Notes: generated from the sequence alone by a model not told the origin. A stretch of 64,000 nucleotides of DNA from JAWKUK01 sp964402175 (GCA_964402175.1 CAYOBN010000008.1:31352-95351); one strand, 5' to 3'; positions 38,383 through 48,239 are shown, counted from the stretch's first letter. Made by a program: numbers and translations.

Positions 38383-39846
38383 ATGCTCGAACTCGCGGAA
38401 CGCGCAGTGCGCGAGGCCTTGGCCGCCGGCGCCGATTACGCCGAGGCCCGCGTGGTGCGCAGCGCGGCGGAGCTCCTGCGCGTCCGCGACGGTGCGACCG
38501 TCGAAGCGGGCGCGCCGACCGAGTTCGGCCTCGGCGTGCGGGCGCTCGTCAATGGCGCGTTCGGGTTCGCCGCCGTGCCGGGCTCGCCGCGCGAGCTCGG
38601 TGACCTGACCGCGGGGGTCGCCCGCCGCGCGGCCCGCGGCGCGCGGGAGCTCGCGACGACACGCCGGCGCCGGACGGTGCTCGCACCCGTCGCGCCCCTC
38701 CACGTGGGCGGCGACGGTGGGGGGGCACACACACCCGTGGCGATCGACCCGTTCTCGGTGTCGCTCGAGGACAAACTCGCGCTGCTCTTCGAGCTCGACG
38801 CGACGCTCGCGGCGGGCCGGGACATCCAGACGCGCGACGCGCACCTGTCGTTCCACCGCGACGAGCGTTGGGTCGCGACGTCGGACGGGACCGGGGCGCA
38901 CCAGGTGCGCGTGCGCTCGGGCGCGGGCCTCGCGGCCGTCGCGGCGGCGCACGGGCGCGTCGAGCAGCGGCGCTTCGCCGAGGCGCCCGTCGGCGCGCAC
39001 GAAGCGGCCCTGCGCGAAGGAGGCTTCGAGGTGCTCGCGGGCCTCGGGCTCGTCGACGCGGCTGCGCGGGTGCGCGAGGAGGCGCGCGCGCTGTGCGCGG
39101 CGCCGGCGTGCAGTCCGGGGCGGCGCACGGTGGTGCTCTCCGCGTCGACCCTCGCGTTCGTGCTGCGCGAGACGCTCGGCCGCGCCGTCGAGCTCGACCG
39201 GGTCCTCGACGAGGACCTCGACGCCGGCGGTCGCTCCTTCCTCACCGTCGAAGATGTGACCCGCGCACGGCGCGTCGGCGCGGACCACCTGCGCGTCGAG
39301 CTCGGGCTCAGCACCTCCGCGGGCTCTGACGATGAAGGGGCCCCGCTCTGCCGGCGCGCCCTCGTCCAGGACGGCGTCCTCGTCGGCTTCGTCGGTGGCC
39401 GTGAGCACGCCGGGGTCCTCGAGCGCGGCGACGTCGTCGGGGGCATGGCGGCGGACGGCTGGTGGTCGCCGCCGCTCGTGCGCGCCGCAGAGCTCAGCCT
39501 CGGGCCGGGTCGGCTCGACCAGCGCGCCCTCCTGGCGGACTGCGAAGACGGCGCGCTGCTGCTCGACACCGTGCGCGCGTGGTCCCAGGGCGGTCGCGGC
39601 TTCGAGCTCACCTGCGAGGTCGGCTACGAGGTGCGCGGTGGGGTGGCGCAGCGGCTGCTGCGCGCCCCGCGCCTGCGTGCGAGCGCCGAGGAGCTGTGGG
39701 GGGCCTGCGACGCGCTCGGTGCGGCGAGCGAGCTCCGCCCCGTGGGCTGGGTCGACGGACCCAAGGGCCGCCCGTCCCAGCTCGGCGCCGCCGCCGTCCT
39801 CTGCCCACCGGCGCGTTTCCGGGGACTCGAGGTCCTCGCCTCCTGA
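38383..39846 (+). CDS. TldD-like protein with the zinc-binding site lost
   Basis: 487 residues, ATG 38383. The outline matches TldD: LELAERAVREALAAGADYAEARV at the start, EFGLGVRALVNGAFGFAAV, and VLSASTLAFVLRETLGRAVELDRVLDEDLDAGG where TldD has its HExxxH-xxE motif. Here both zinc histidines are Arg (R262-E-T-L-G-R267), each needing only one base change from CAC to CGC. The third, C-terminal Cys ligand (CGKxGQ in TldD) is also absent; the region reads WVDGPKGRPSQLGAA. The protein therefore should not be a metalloprotease. It is paired with the preceding PmbA-like gene. It could equally be read as a second TldE-type subunit. Confidence 0.8.
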   Translation: MLELAERAVREALAAGADYAEARVVRSAAELLRVRDGATVEAGAPTEFGLGVRALVNGAFGFAAVPGSPRELGDLTAGVARRAARGARELATTRRRRTVLAPVAPLHVGGDGGGAHTPVAIDPFSVSLEDKLALLFELDATLAAGRDIQTRDAHLSFHRDERWVATSDGTGAHQVRVRSGAGLAAVAAAHGRVEQRRFAEAPVGAHEAALREGGFEVLAGLGLVDAAARVREEARALCAAPACSPGRRTVVLSASTLAFVLRETLGRAVELDRVLDEDLDAGGRSFLTVEDVTRARRVGADHLRVELGLSTSAGSDDEGAPLCRRALVQDGVLVGFVGGREHAGVLERGDVVGGMAADGWWSPPLVRAAELSLGPGRLDQRALLADCEDGALLLDTVRAWSQGGRGFELTCEVGYEVRGGVAQRLLRAPRLRASAEELWGACDALGAASELRPVGWVDGPKGRPSQLGAAAVLCPPARFRGLEVLAS

Positions 39847-40217
39847 GCGCGCACGGGACCGCGCGGATCCCGAAGCTCGGTCCGTCCCGAATACCCGTCA
39901 TGACGATCGTCTCGGATCGGGCCCAGGCGTCTTTCTGTGGCGTTCGGTTGCGTCTGGCCCCCGCTCGTTCAGCGCAAGTCTAAGCCCCTCACGGGCGGGG
40001 GGTTAGGCGGCCTACGGCGCAGATTCGGCCGCAGTCGGTCCAGTCCGTGTCCCTCCGCGCACTTCCCTCCGGGGAATCATTGGAACCGACTTCCCTGAAG
40101 CGTCGAAAATTCTGCAACCTTCTGCTAGAGACGCTCGTCCCGTGCAGGGGGCGCTGCCACGCCGTGACCCAGCGGCCTGGGCAGCGCTCCATCCCCGGTC
40201 CTCCGACTCGCCCTCAC
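39847..40217. other. Intergenic region upstream of the mosaic secreted protein
   Basis: 371 bases without a gene. It includes a weak hairpin, CTAAGCCCC (39980-39988) with GGGGGTTAG (39998-40006), which lacks a T-tract. The frame of the downstream gene is open back to 40047, but the signal peptide starts at 40218, so the earlier part is not counted as coding. GC is lower at about 40070-40130. Confidence 0.5.
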
Positions 40218-43200
40218 ATGTCCGCTCCCTCGTTCGCCCACAGGCCCCCCGTCGCGCGCCGCTCGCTCCCGGCCGCGACCCGCCTCGCCCTCCGCGCTGC
40301 GCTGCTCGCGCTCGGGAGCGTCGCGCCCGCCCTGGCCCAGGGCTCGACGACGGTCGAGTTCCGACTGCCCGCGGAGGCCCATGCCGAGGGCGCAGGCCAG
40401 GTCGCGGTCGAGCTCACGCTGTCGGCGCCCGCGCCGGGCACGGTGACGGTGCCCTTCACCTTGTCGGGCAGCGCCACCCTCGCCGCGGACGTGCAGATCA
40501 CCGGGAGCTCGGTCGACATCCCGGCCGGGGCGACCTCGGCGCTGCTGCCGATCGACCTCGTGCAGGACACCCTGCACGAAGGCGACGAGGACCTCGTCGT
40601 CACGCTCGGTACTCCGGTCGGCGCGAGCCTCGGCGCGGCCACCGTGCATACACTGACGATCGTCGACGACGACCCCGCGCCCAGCGTCGGGTTCACGCAG
40701 TTCCGCACCGTCGTGGACGAGCTCTCGGGCGGCTTCAACGTCCGGTTCCAGCTCTCCGCCGTGTCGGGCCTCGACGTCAGCGCGCCGTTCACGATCAGCG
40801 GCAGCGCGAGCGGCCCGAGCGACATCATCGCGCCGGTGAGCCCCGCCGTCGTGCCCGCGGGCCAGCTCTTCGTCGATGTGCCCGTGGGGCTGATCGTCGA
40901 CCGTTTCCCCGAGCCGGGCGAGCGCGTGGTGTTCACCCTCGGAGCCTCGCCGAGCAACGCGACGCTCGGCGCGGTCACATCGCTGATCGTGCTGATCAAC
41001 GACGGCAATGCGGGGCCCCTCGCGCTGCCGCCGGCCCTCACGGCGACCCCGACGAACGGGCTCGACTTCGCGCCCGAGCGCATCGGGAGCTCTTCGCTCG
41101 CGCAACAGCTCACGCTGACGAACCTGCACACGTCGCCCGTGGCCTTCCTGGGCCTCGAGGCCGAGAGCGGCGCCGTCGGCGCGTTCAGCGTGACCTACCC
41201 GGGCGGCGCGCCGCCGGTCACCCTCGCTCCCGGCCAATCGGTCCTCGCAGACGTGACGTTTGCGCCCCTGGCGACGGGCCCGCGCGAAGCGGTCTTCCGC
41301 GTGCGCCAGAACTACGGCGGGATCCCGCCGCGGCGCGTGACCTTCCGCGGCATCGGCATCGGCCCCTTCGGCGCGGAGATCGCCCTCAACGCGGGCGGCG
41401 AGGCGTTTGTCGGCGCCGGTCTCGCCGCGTGGTCGGCGGATTTCGGGGTCGTCGCGAGCGAGGGCAGCGTCACGTCGACGGTGCCGGTCGCGGGCACGAC
41501 GGACGATGCGCTCTACCAGAGCTCGCGCTTGGGCCAGACGGTCACCTACGCGTTCCCGCTGCCGAACGGCACGTACGACGTCCTCTTCCGCGGCTGGGAG
41601 CCGCTCTTCACGAACCCCGGCAGCCGTGTGTTCGATGTGACGGTCGAGGGCGCGCTGGCGCTCGATGACGTCGACTACGTCGCGCTGGCGGGCCCGGCGA
41701 CGGCCTGGGTCAGCCCGACCCAGCGCGTCACGCTCACCGACGGCGTGCTCGACATCGAGTTCGTCGCGTCGGTCGGCCGGGCGATCGTGAGCACCCTCGA
41801 GGTGCGCTCGGTCCCGGTCGTGACCTCGCCGACGGTCGCGCTCGACTTCGGCACGGTCGAGCAGGGCTCCTTCGGCCAGCTCGACATCGAGTTCGTCAAC
41901 GCGGGCCTCGCGCCCGGCCGGATCGTCGGGCTGCAGATCGTGCCCGGGGTCTCCGGCCCCGCGGACGAGTTCGAGGTCGAACTCGGCGGCGCCCTCTACG
42001 CCGGCGCGGCGGGCACGGCGAGCTACGCCGTCGATCAGGTCCTCGCGCCGGGGACATCGACCTTTGTCCCGGTGCTCTTCACCCCGACGGTGCACCGCGA
42101 CAACGACCTGCAGCTGCGCTTCACGGTCGAAGGCGGCGGCGTCTTCGTCGTCGAGGCGGAAGGCACGGGCGGCGCCAACGTCGGCTGGGGGTTCTTGCAC
42201 CCGGTCATCGACCTCGAGCCGCGCTTCGTGGTGGACTTCGACGGCTCGGGCAGCGAGCCCATCGAGCTGCTCGGGTTCGAGTCGCACACCCACGAGCCGG
42301 GCAAGGTGCTCACCGGCTTCGAGTGGCGGGTCAACGGCAACCCCGTCGGCACCACGGTCAACACGCCGGTGACGCTGCCGGTCGGCACGTCGCTCGTGTC
42401 GCTGACGATCACGGACAGCAACGTGCCGCCTGCGACGGCCACCGATTCGCGCCCCGTCGCGGTGCACCCGGCCAACGCGGTCCCGGGGATCCTCGCGCGC
42501 TACTACGACGGCTCGATCGCAGGCGAGGGGTTCTTGTTGGACAACGTGCCCGCGCGGCCCGACTTCGTCGCGCGCCAGAGCAGCCTCTCGACGGCGCAGC
42601 AGGGGCTCTTCGTGGGGCCCTCGCCGTTCCAGGCGCGTGTCATGGTGCGCTGGACGGCTGACTTCACCCTCGGCGCTGCGGCGACGTTGACCTTCGCGGC
42701 CCAAGGGGGCGACGGACGGCGCGTGCTCGTCAACGGTAACAACGTCAGCGCGCCGCTGGCGCTCGGGGCCGGCGTGCACAGCCTCGACGTGCGCTTCGCG
42801 GTGAGCGATGTCGCCGACCTGCCGCTCTCGCTCTCGGTGACCGAAGCGGGCGCGCCGCTGCCCGGCTTCGAAGCGAGCCTCACCCACGCGGAGGGCCAGC
42901 TCGGGCCCGTGATCCACAACATGCCGGCCCAGGGCACGGACCTCGGCGGCAACGACATCGTGATCGATGGCTTCGGGTTCTTCCCGCAGAGCCAAGTCGT
43001 CGTCAACTGGGGCAACGCGACGATCACACCGGCCCAGTTCACGTCCTACACCCCCGAGCGCATCCAGTTCAACTCGCCCCCGGGGTCGGGTCCGATCCAG
43101 GTGCGCGTGACGACGCCGAACGGCACGAGCAACTCCGTGACGTTCACGTACTCGCCCTCGGGGCCGGTGCCGGTGCGTTGGTCGGTCCTGTTCGACCGGG

Positions 43201-45548
43201 CGTTCAGCGTGCAGAGCCCGACTTGCGCCGCGTGGGGACCTGATGGCCGCCTCTGGGTCGGCACCATCGACGGCTCGCTCCGCGCGGTGAGCTTCGACGA
43301 CAACTGGTTCGTCACGAACATCCAGTACTACGCAGGTATCGTCGGGCGCTCGAACAAGGATATCCTCGGGTTGGCGTTCAACCCGTACGACGTCTACAAC
43401 CCCTCGAACCCGGCGTCGTTGAAGGTGTACGTCGCCCACGGCGAGCTCTTCCAGAACGGGGGCCTCTCGTTCTCGGGCCCGTCGCTCTTCACGGGCGAGA
43501 TCTCGCGCCTCACGGGTCCGAACTTCGACGCAGCGACGGCACTCATCAGCGGCCTCCCGGTGTCGAACCACGACCACTCGATCAACGGCATCCACTTCGA
43601 CCCGAACGGTGACCTGTTCATCTGTTCCGGCGGCAATACGAACGCCGGGGTCACGTGGCCGCTGATGGGGGACGTGCCCGAGTCGCCGCTCTCCGGCGCG
43701 ATCCTGAAGGCGTTCACCTCGCGTGCGACCTTCAACGGCCAGGTCGAGTACCGCGACCGCGCGACGGCGCAGCCGATCGACGACCAGCGCTTCGGCGAGG
43801 CCGCGATCCTGGCCCCGGGCATCGACGTCGAGGTCTTCGCGCCGGGCCTGCGCAACGCGTACGACCTCGTCGTCCACTCGAACGGCTACATCTACGCCAC
43901 CGACAACGGCCCGAACGACTTCTTCGGTCCCGCGTCGCTCAGCTTGACGACGCAGGGCGGCAACCCGCAGCCGGACCACCCCGACGAGCTCCTACACATC
44001 GAGCGGGAGAACTACTACGGGCACCCGAACCGCGCGCGCGCGGTGGACGACCCGCGCCAGGCCATCTACCGCAGCGACACGGTCCCCTCGATCCCGAACG
44101 TCTTCACGCAGCGCATCGCGCACCTCGACTCGTCGACCAACGGCATCGAGGAGTACCGTGCGACGGCGTTCAACTCGCAGCTCCGCGGTGACCTCATCGT
44201 GATGAAGTGGGGCGGCATGATGCGCAGCTTCCGCTTGAGCCAGGACGGCCGCGCGGTGCTGAACCCCGCGGGGACGATCCTGACTCCGTGGAGCTGGGGC
44301 CTCGACATCGCGATGGCGCCGGGCGGTTCGATCTTTGCGATCAACTACTCGGGCAACGATGTGCGCGTGCAGGTGCCCGATGACGTCGCTGCGATCGGCC
44401 TGACCCCCTACGACGTGTTCCCGGGCCGCGGCCTCAACACGGGCGGCGTGCCCTTCATCCTCGGTGGCCAGGGCTTCGGCACCCTCGCGAACACCTCGGT
44501 GACCTTCAACGGCGTGCCGGCCGTGCTGACCTCGGTCACGTCGAAGCGCATCCGCGGCATCGTCCCGGCCCAGGCCGCGACGGTGGTCGGGAGCGTGCCC
44601 GTCGCTGTCACCGTGAACGCGACGACCGTGCAGATCCCCGCCGCGTTCCAGTACCTGCCCGCCCAGCCCGGGCGTTGGCCGGGCTTCTGGCGCACGTACG
44701 CGAACATGCCGGCGGCGCTCGGCGAGGTCGCGGCGGCCGAGGAGAACGGCATGCTCTACGTCTTCGGCGAGGGCGACGGGCGCACGTTCCGCCTCGACAT
44801 CGCCAACGGGACGTGGAACACGACGCTCGCCCCGCGGCCCTACCCCGGCAACCACCACGCCTGCGAGGTGTGGAACGGTCGCCTCTACCTCTTCGGAGGC
44901 TTCTTCGGCGGCAGCGAGGGCCGCGTGCAGATCTACGACCCGGCGACGAACACGTGGTCGCTGGGCGCGCCGATGCCGTGGTCCGGGGGCTCGTGTGTCT
45001 CCGGTCGCATCGGCACGCAGGTGTACGTCGGTGGGGGCATCGTCGGATCTTCGACGGTCGCCAACTTCGCCGTGTACGACCTCGTCGCGAACACGTGGAC
45101 GGCGCTCGGCGCGTTGCCGGTGCCGGTCAACCACGCCGCCGCGGCGACGGACGGTCAGCGCCTCTTCATCTTCGGTGGCCGCCAAGGGCCCAACTGGCCG
45201 CAGCCGGGGTTCTCGACCGTGCAGGTCTACAACCCGGTGACCCAGACGTGGCAGACGAGCGGCGCCGGTCAGGTCGCGCCGATGCCGCTGCCGCGCGGCG
45301 GCACGGGGCGCGCCGTGTGGTACCGCGGCGAGTTCTACGTGTTCGGCGGCGAGGACGACCTCGTCACCTTCGCGGAGGTCCAGGCGTACAACCCTGCGAC
45401 GAATGCGTGGCGCCGCGACGCGAACCTGCCCACCGCGCGGCACGGCATCTTCCCCGTGAAGTACGGCGATCGCATCTTCGTGATCGGCGGCGGGGTCGCC
45501 GCGGGCAACAGTGCCTCCGGGGTCTTCGAGGTCTTCCAGCGCCCCTGA
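40218..45548 (+). CDS. Very large secreted mosaic protein: Calx-beta, malectin, sugar-dehydrogenase propeller, Kelch
   Basis: 1776 residues from ATG 40218, chosen because it opens a Sec signal peptide (RLALRAALLALGSVAPALAQ, cleavage near residue 43). Domains by rough residue: two Calx-beta repeats (45-262; VTVPFTLSGSATLAADVQITG), an ASH-type domain (275-385), a malectin-like carbohydrate-binding domain (388-533; EIALNAGGEAF), a second ASH domain (535-650), a PKD-like domain (658-750), a PA14-like domain (755-880; GILARYYDG), an IPT/TIG domain (895-980), a glucose/sorbosone-dehydrogenase-type propeller (985-1394; GLRNAYDLVVHSNGYIYATDNGPN), a second IPT/TIG and a Kelch propeller of about six blades (1491-1771; LYVFGEGDGRTF). 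It is exported or displayed on the surface; ligand unknown. Confidence 0.85.
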   Translation: MSAPSFAHRPPVARRSLPAATRLALRAALLALGSVAPALAQGSTTVEFRLPAEAHAEGAGQVAVELTLSAPAPGTVTVPFTLSGSATLAADVQITGSSVDIPAGATSALLPIDLVQDTLHEGDEDLVVTLGTPVGASLGAATVHTLTIVDDDPAPSVGFTQFRTVVDELSGGFNVRFQLSAVSGLDVSAPFTISGSASGPSDIIAPVSPAVVPAGQLFVDVPVGLIVDRFPEPGERVVFTLGASPSNATLGAVTSLIVLINDGNAGPLALPPALTATPTNGLDFAPERIGSSSLAQQLTLTNLHTSPVAFLGLEAESGAVGAFSVTYPGGAPPVTLAPGQSVLADVTFAPLATGPREAVFRVRQNYGGIPPRRVTFRGIGIGPFGAEIALNAGGEAFVGAGLAAWSADFGVVASEGSVTSTVPVAGTTDDALYQSSRLGQTVTYAFPLPNGTYDVLFRGWEPLFTNPGSRVFDVTVEGALALDDVDYVALAGPATAWVSPTQRVTLTDGVLDIEFVASVGRAIVSTLEVRSVPVVTSPTVALDFGTVEQGSFGQLDIEFVNAGLAPGRIVGLQIVPGVSGPADEFEVELGGALYAGAAGTASYAVDQVLAPGTSTFVPVLFTPTVHRDNDLQLRFTVEGGGVFVVEAEGTGGANVGWGFLHPVIDLEPRFVVDFDGSGSEPIELLGFESHTHEPGKVLTGFEWRVNGNPVGTTVNTPVTLPVGTSLVSLTITDSNVPPATATDSRPVAVHPANAVPGILARYYDGSIAGEGFLLDNVPARPDFVARQSSLSTAQQGLFVGPSPFQARVMVRWTADFTLGAAATLTFAAQGGDGRRVLVNGNNVSAPLALGAGVHSLDVRFAVSDVADLPLSLSVTEAGAPLPGFEASLTHAEGQLGPVIHNMPAQGTDLGGNDIVIDGFGFFPQSQVVVNWGNATITPAQFTSYTPERIQFNSPPGSGPIQVRVTTPNGTSNSVTFTYSPSGPVPVRWSVLFDRAFSVQSPTCAAWGPDGRLWVGTIDGSLRAVSFDDNWFVTNIQYYAGIVGRSNKDILGLAFNPYDVYNPSNPASLKVYVAHGELFQNGGLSFSGPSLFTGEISRLTGPNFDAATALISGLPVSNHDHSINGIHFDPNGDLFICSGGNTNAGVTWPLMGDVPESPLSGAILKAFTSRATFNGQVEYRDRATAQPIDDQRFGEAAILAPGIDVEVFAPGLRNAYDLVVHSNGYIYATDNGPNDFFGPASLSLTTQGGNPQPDHPDELLHIERENYYGHPNRARAVDDPRQAIYRSDTVPSIPNVFTQRIAHLDSSTNGIEEYRATAFNSQLRGDLIVMKWGGMMRSFRLSQDGRAVLNPAGTILTPWSWGLDIAMAPGGSIFAINYSGNDVRVQVPDDVAAIGLTPYDVFPGRGLNTGGVPFILGGQGFGTLANTSVTFNGVPAVLTSVTSKRIRGIVPAQAATVVGSVPVAVTVNATTVQIPAAFQYLPAQPGRWPGFWRTYANMPAALGEVAAAEENGMLYVFGEGDGRTFRLDIANGTWNTTLAPRPYPGNHHACEVWNGRLYLFGGFFGGSEGRVQIYDPATNTWSLGAPMPWSGGSCVSGRIGTQVYVGGGIVGSSTVANFAVYDLVANTWTALGALPVPVNHAAAATDGQRLFIFGGRQGPNWPQPGFSTVQVYNPVTQTWQTSGAGQVAPMPLPRGGTGRAVWYRGEFYVFGGEDDLVTFAEVQAYNPATNAWRRDANLPTARHGIFPVKYGDRIFVIGGGVAAGNSASGVFEVFQRP

Positions 45549-45557
45549 GCGCTCCGC

Positions 45558-46346
45558 TTGGAATCCTCACCCCAAGGCCTCGCACCCGAGAGCGGGGCGC
45601 CCGAGAACGTCGGGCGCCTCGCCCTCGGTACGCCGCTCGATGGCTTCCCGACGGAGGAGCCGCTGACGATCGCCGAGGCGCGCTCGCTCGATGGGTGGGC
45701 GAAGACCGAGCTCGGACTACCGGGCGCGGTCTTGATGGAGAACGCGGGAGCGGCGGCGGCGCGCGTCGCGCTGGCGCTGGGGCAAGGGCGCGAAGGCGGC
45801 TTCTGGGTGCTCACTGGGGCCGGCCAGAACGGCGGCGACGGCTGGGTCGTCGCGCGGCACCTCGCGCTGCGTGGCTTGAAGGTGCGCGTGCTCGCGGCGC
45901 GGGCGCCGGCGGAGCTCACGGGTGACGCGCTGACCATGGCGCGCGCGGCGCTGGCGCTGCGGATCCCGTGCGCGGTCCCCGAAGATCCGATCGCCTGGAG
46001 CGCTTGGTGTGAGGCCGCCGCTGCCCATGCCGCGGTCGTGGTCGACGGGCTGCTCGGCACCGGCGGACAAGGTGCGCCGCGCGGTGCCGTGCGCGACGCC
46101 ATCGTCGCGTTCGGAGCGCTGCGCGACCTGCCGGCAGCGCGGCGCCCGCGGGTGCTCGCGCTCGACGTGCCGTCGGGGCTCGATGCCGGTACGGGGGAGG
46201 TGCGCGACGTCGCCCTTCGGGCGGACGTCACCGTGACCTTCGCCGCGGCCAAGGTGGGCCTCGTCATGCGCGCTGCGCGCGAGTGGGTGGGGCGCCTCGT
46301 GGTGGCCTCGGTCGGGGTGCCGGTGGCGCGCGATCCGAAGCTGTGA
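45558..46346 (+). CDS. nnrE: NAD(P)H-hydrate epimerase, YjeF N-terminal domain
   Basis: 262 residues. Only TTG 45558 is available as a start ahead of the domain, so the first 33 residues are uncertain. The domain is typical: LTIAEARSLDGWAK, LMENAG, the glycine loop GAGQNGGDGWVVARHL and VDGLLGTGGQG (catalytic Asp), then LDVPSGLDAGTG at the K+ site. It interconverts the R and S epimers of damaged hydrated NAD(P)H so that the kinase or dehydratase can repair them. The C-terminal dehydratase domain found in fused NnrDE proteins is missing here. It starts 9 bases after the mosaic gene's stop, so it may share its transcript. Confidence 0.88.
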   Translation: MESSPQGLAPESGAPENVGRLALGTPLDGFPTEEPLTIAEARSLDGWAKTELGLPGAVLMENAGAAAARVALALGQGREGGFWVLTGAGQNGGDGWVVARHLALRGLKVRVLAARAPAELTGDALTMARAALALRIPCAVPEDPIAWSAWCEAAAAHAAVVVDGLLGTGGQGAPRGAVRDAIVAFGALRDLPAARRPRVLALDVPSGLDAGTGEVRDVALRADVTVTFAAAKVGLVMRAAREWVGRLVVASVGVPVARDPKL

Positions 46347-46700
46347 TCCAGCGCGAGACAGCGGGCATCCCCGCGTGGGTCAGCCTGCTTCAGGCTTTCC
46401 CCGATCGAGGCCCGCGGTGTCTCGGTTTGCGAGGGATCGGCGAAGTTCTGTTCAACGTGGGGCTGGGCAAGGGCGCAGGGTGCGGTACGCTCAAGAACGA
46501 AGGCTCGACGGAACCTGCGCAGAGCGGGCGACGTCGAACCCGAGCGCCTTCGCGCGCCCACCTCCCAATCCTGCCGCGCGACACCGGGCCCCACGGCCCA
46601 CGACGGTGTCCCTCGGCCGGTCCAAACGAGGCGGACGAGCGGGAGCGTCGACCTAGGTACGTTCTCTCCCACATCACCGAATCCTTCAGGAGACAGCTTG
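46347..46700. promoter_or_regulatory. Leader and probable promoter region of the Cys-rich secreted protein
   Basis: 354 bases without a gene, ending in an AGGAGA ribosome binding site (46688-46693) seven bases before the ATG at 46701. This is one of the best ribosome binding sites in the window. No clear -35/-10 boxes were seen. Confidence 0.5.
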
Positions 46701-48194
46701 ATGCTTCGTTCCTCTCTCCTCACCGCCGGCGCGTGCGCCCTCGCGGTGAGCGCCGCTGCCCAGACGACGAACCCGTCGCTCAAGGTCAGCCGCGATGTCC
46801 ACCAAGTCCAAGGCCAAGTGAAGCACGCGGGTATCTACCACGCGGCCACCGGCACCTGGACCCGCAACCGTGGCGGCGCCAACCAGGCCAACGTCGGCCC
46901 GGACGTCGTCTACAACAACTCGCTCGGCTCCGGCTACTTCTTCGGCGGCATGACGAACGGGACGCTCGCGAACCTCGACTGGTTCGAGTCGGGCAACATT
47001 CCGACCGCAGCGAGCAACGGCTCGTTCGCGACGCAACCCGACCGCACCCGCTACACCATCAACTGCTTCGAGTTCGGGTACTGCGACCTGAACGCGACGC
47101 CGTCGGACTGGGAATTCACCTTCTACGAGAGCGGTGTGCCGTGCCAGAACCCGACCGCCGCGCCGGTCGCGACCTTCACCTTCCAGGCCCTTCCGGCCAA
47201 CGGCTGCTGGACGGTCAACTTCGACCTCACCGGCACCGAGTTCTGCCTCGAGGGTGACGGCGGCGCGCTGTTCCCGGGCTGGGACCTCGATGACCCGACG
47301 CTCGACAGCTTCGGCTTCAACATCGACTACCTCGGCACCGGCACCGCCGCCGCTGGCCCGCTGCTGACGGGTGACCCCGACAGCGACGACAACGGCTACG
47401 ACGCCCTCAACCCGAACAACGGCGCGACCTGCAACCCGGCGGCTTGCCCGGCGGCGCCGGTCCCGACCGCGGGCAACGGCACGTACTTCAACCCGGCCGG
47501 CCTCTGCGCCGCCGTCATCCCGGGCTCCATCGCGGCGAACGCTGCGACGGGTCGCCTGACCCGCGACTTCTGGCTCGCGACCGACGGTAACCCGGCGACC
47601 ACGGGTGCTCCCGAGGGCTGCTACTACTTCGGCGGCTACTTCAACAACGGTGGCTGCGGCACCGCCTCGAACAACCCCTACGCGGCGTCCTACATGGTCA
47701 TCGCGGCGGCGGCGGGCGAGTGCTCCGGCGGCGGTCCGGGCGCCCCGATCAACGGCGGCGTCGCGTACTGCTCCTCGAACCCGAACTCCACGGGTGTCAC
47801 GACGGCCCTCGACATCCAGGGTGACCTGGTGGCGAGCCTGAACGACTGCACGCTCACCGCGAGCAGCATGCCGCTCAACTCGATCGGCTTCTTCGTCACC
47901 TCGCGCACGGCGGGCTTCATCGCGAACCCGGCCGGCAGCCGCGGCAACATCTGCGTCGGCGGCCAGATCGGTCGCTTCCGTGGTCCGGGCCAGGTCAAGA
48001 GCTCGGGCGCGACTGGCACGATCAGCCTCGACACGAACGTGAACGAGTGGAACCTGGCGAACATCCCGACCTCGGTGGGCAACTACGCCGCCGGCGCCGG
48101 TATCCGCAGCCACTTCCAGCTCTGGCACCGCGACATCTTCCAGGGCGCCGCGACGTCGAACTTCTCGAACGCTCGCTACGTCGACTGGCAGTGA
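46701..48194 (+). CDS. Cys-rich secreted protein of unknown function, probably highly expressed
   Basis: 497 residues, ATG 46701, signal peptide MLRSSLLTAGACALAVSAAAQ. The mature part is rich in Gly, Asn, Ala and Cys (many CxxC-free, evenly spaced cysteines, likely disulphides) and ends in LWHRDIFQGAATSNFSNARYVDW. I recognise the style (GNICVGGQIGRF, then a WHRD motif and a TSNF tail) from families of secreted proteins in deep-branching planctomycetes, but cannot name a function. Codons end almost only in C, the ribosome binding site is strong and the hairpin after the gene is strong, all of which suggest high expression. It stands alone as a transcription unit. Confidence 0.85.
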   Translation: MLRSSLLTAGACALAVSAAAQTTNPSLKVSRDVHQVQGQVKHAGIYHAATGTWTRNRGGANQANVGPDVVYNNSLGSGYFFGGMTNGTLANLDWFESGNIPTAASNGSFATQPDRTRYTINCFEFGYCDLNATPSDWEFTFYESGVPCQNPTAAPVATFTFQALPANGCWTVNFDLTGTEFCLEGDGGALFPGWDLDDPTLDSFGFNIDYLGTGTAAAGPLLTGDPDSDDNGYDALNPNNGATCNPAACPAAPVPTAGNGTYFNPAGLCAAVIPGSIAANAATGRLTRDFWLATDGNPATTGAPEGCYYFGGYFNNGGCGTASNNPYAASYMVIAAAAGECSGGGPGAPINGGVAYCSSNPNSTGVTTALDIQGDLVASLNDCTLTASSMPLNSIGFFVTSRTAGFIANPAGSRGNICVGGQIGRFRGPGQVKSSGATGTISLDTNVNEWNLANIPTSVGNYAAGAGIRSHFQLWHRDIFQGAATSNFSNARYVDWQ

Positions 48195-48239
48195 GCCGGT
48201 GACGGTCCGGGTCCCCAGGACCTGGACCCCCAGAGGAAC

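Noticed and set aside
39980..40006. Terminator after the TldD-like gene
   Set aside because: The stem has a mismatch, there is no T-tract and it lies 130 bases after the stop; mentioned only in the intergenic entry.
40125..43979. A 1284-codon open frame on the minus strand
   Set aside because: It is antisense to the secreted mosaic protein, with Arg/Asp/Glu/Val-heavy composition typical of antisense frames in GC-rich DNA, and no domain.
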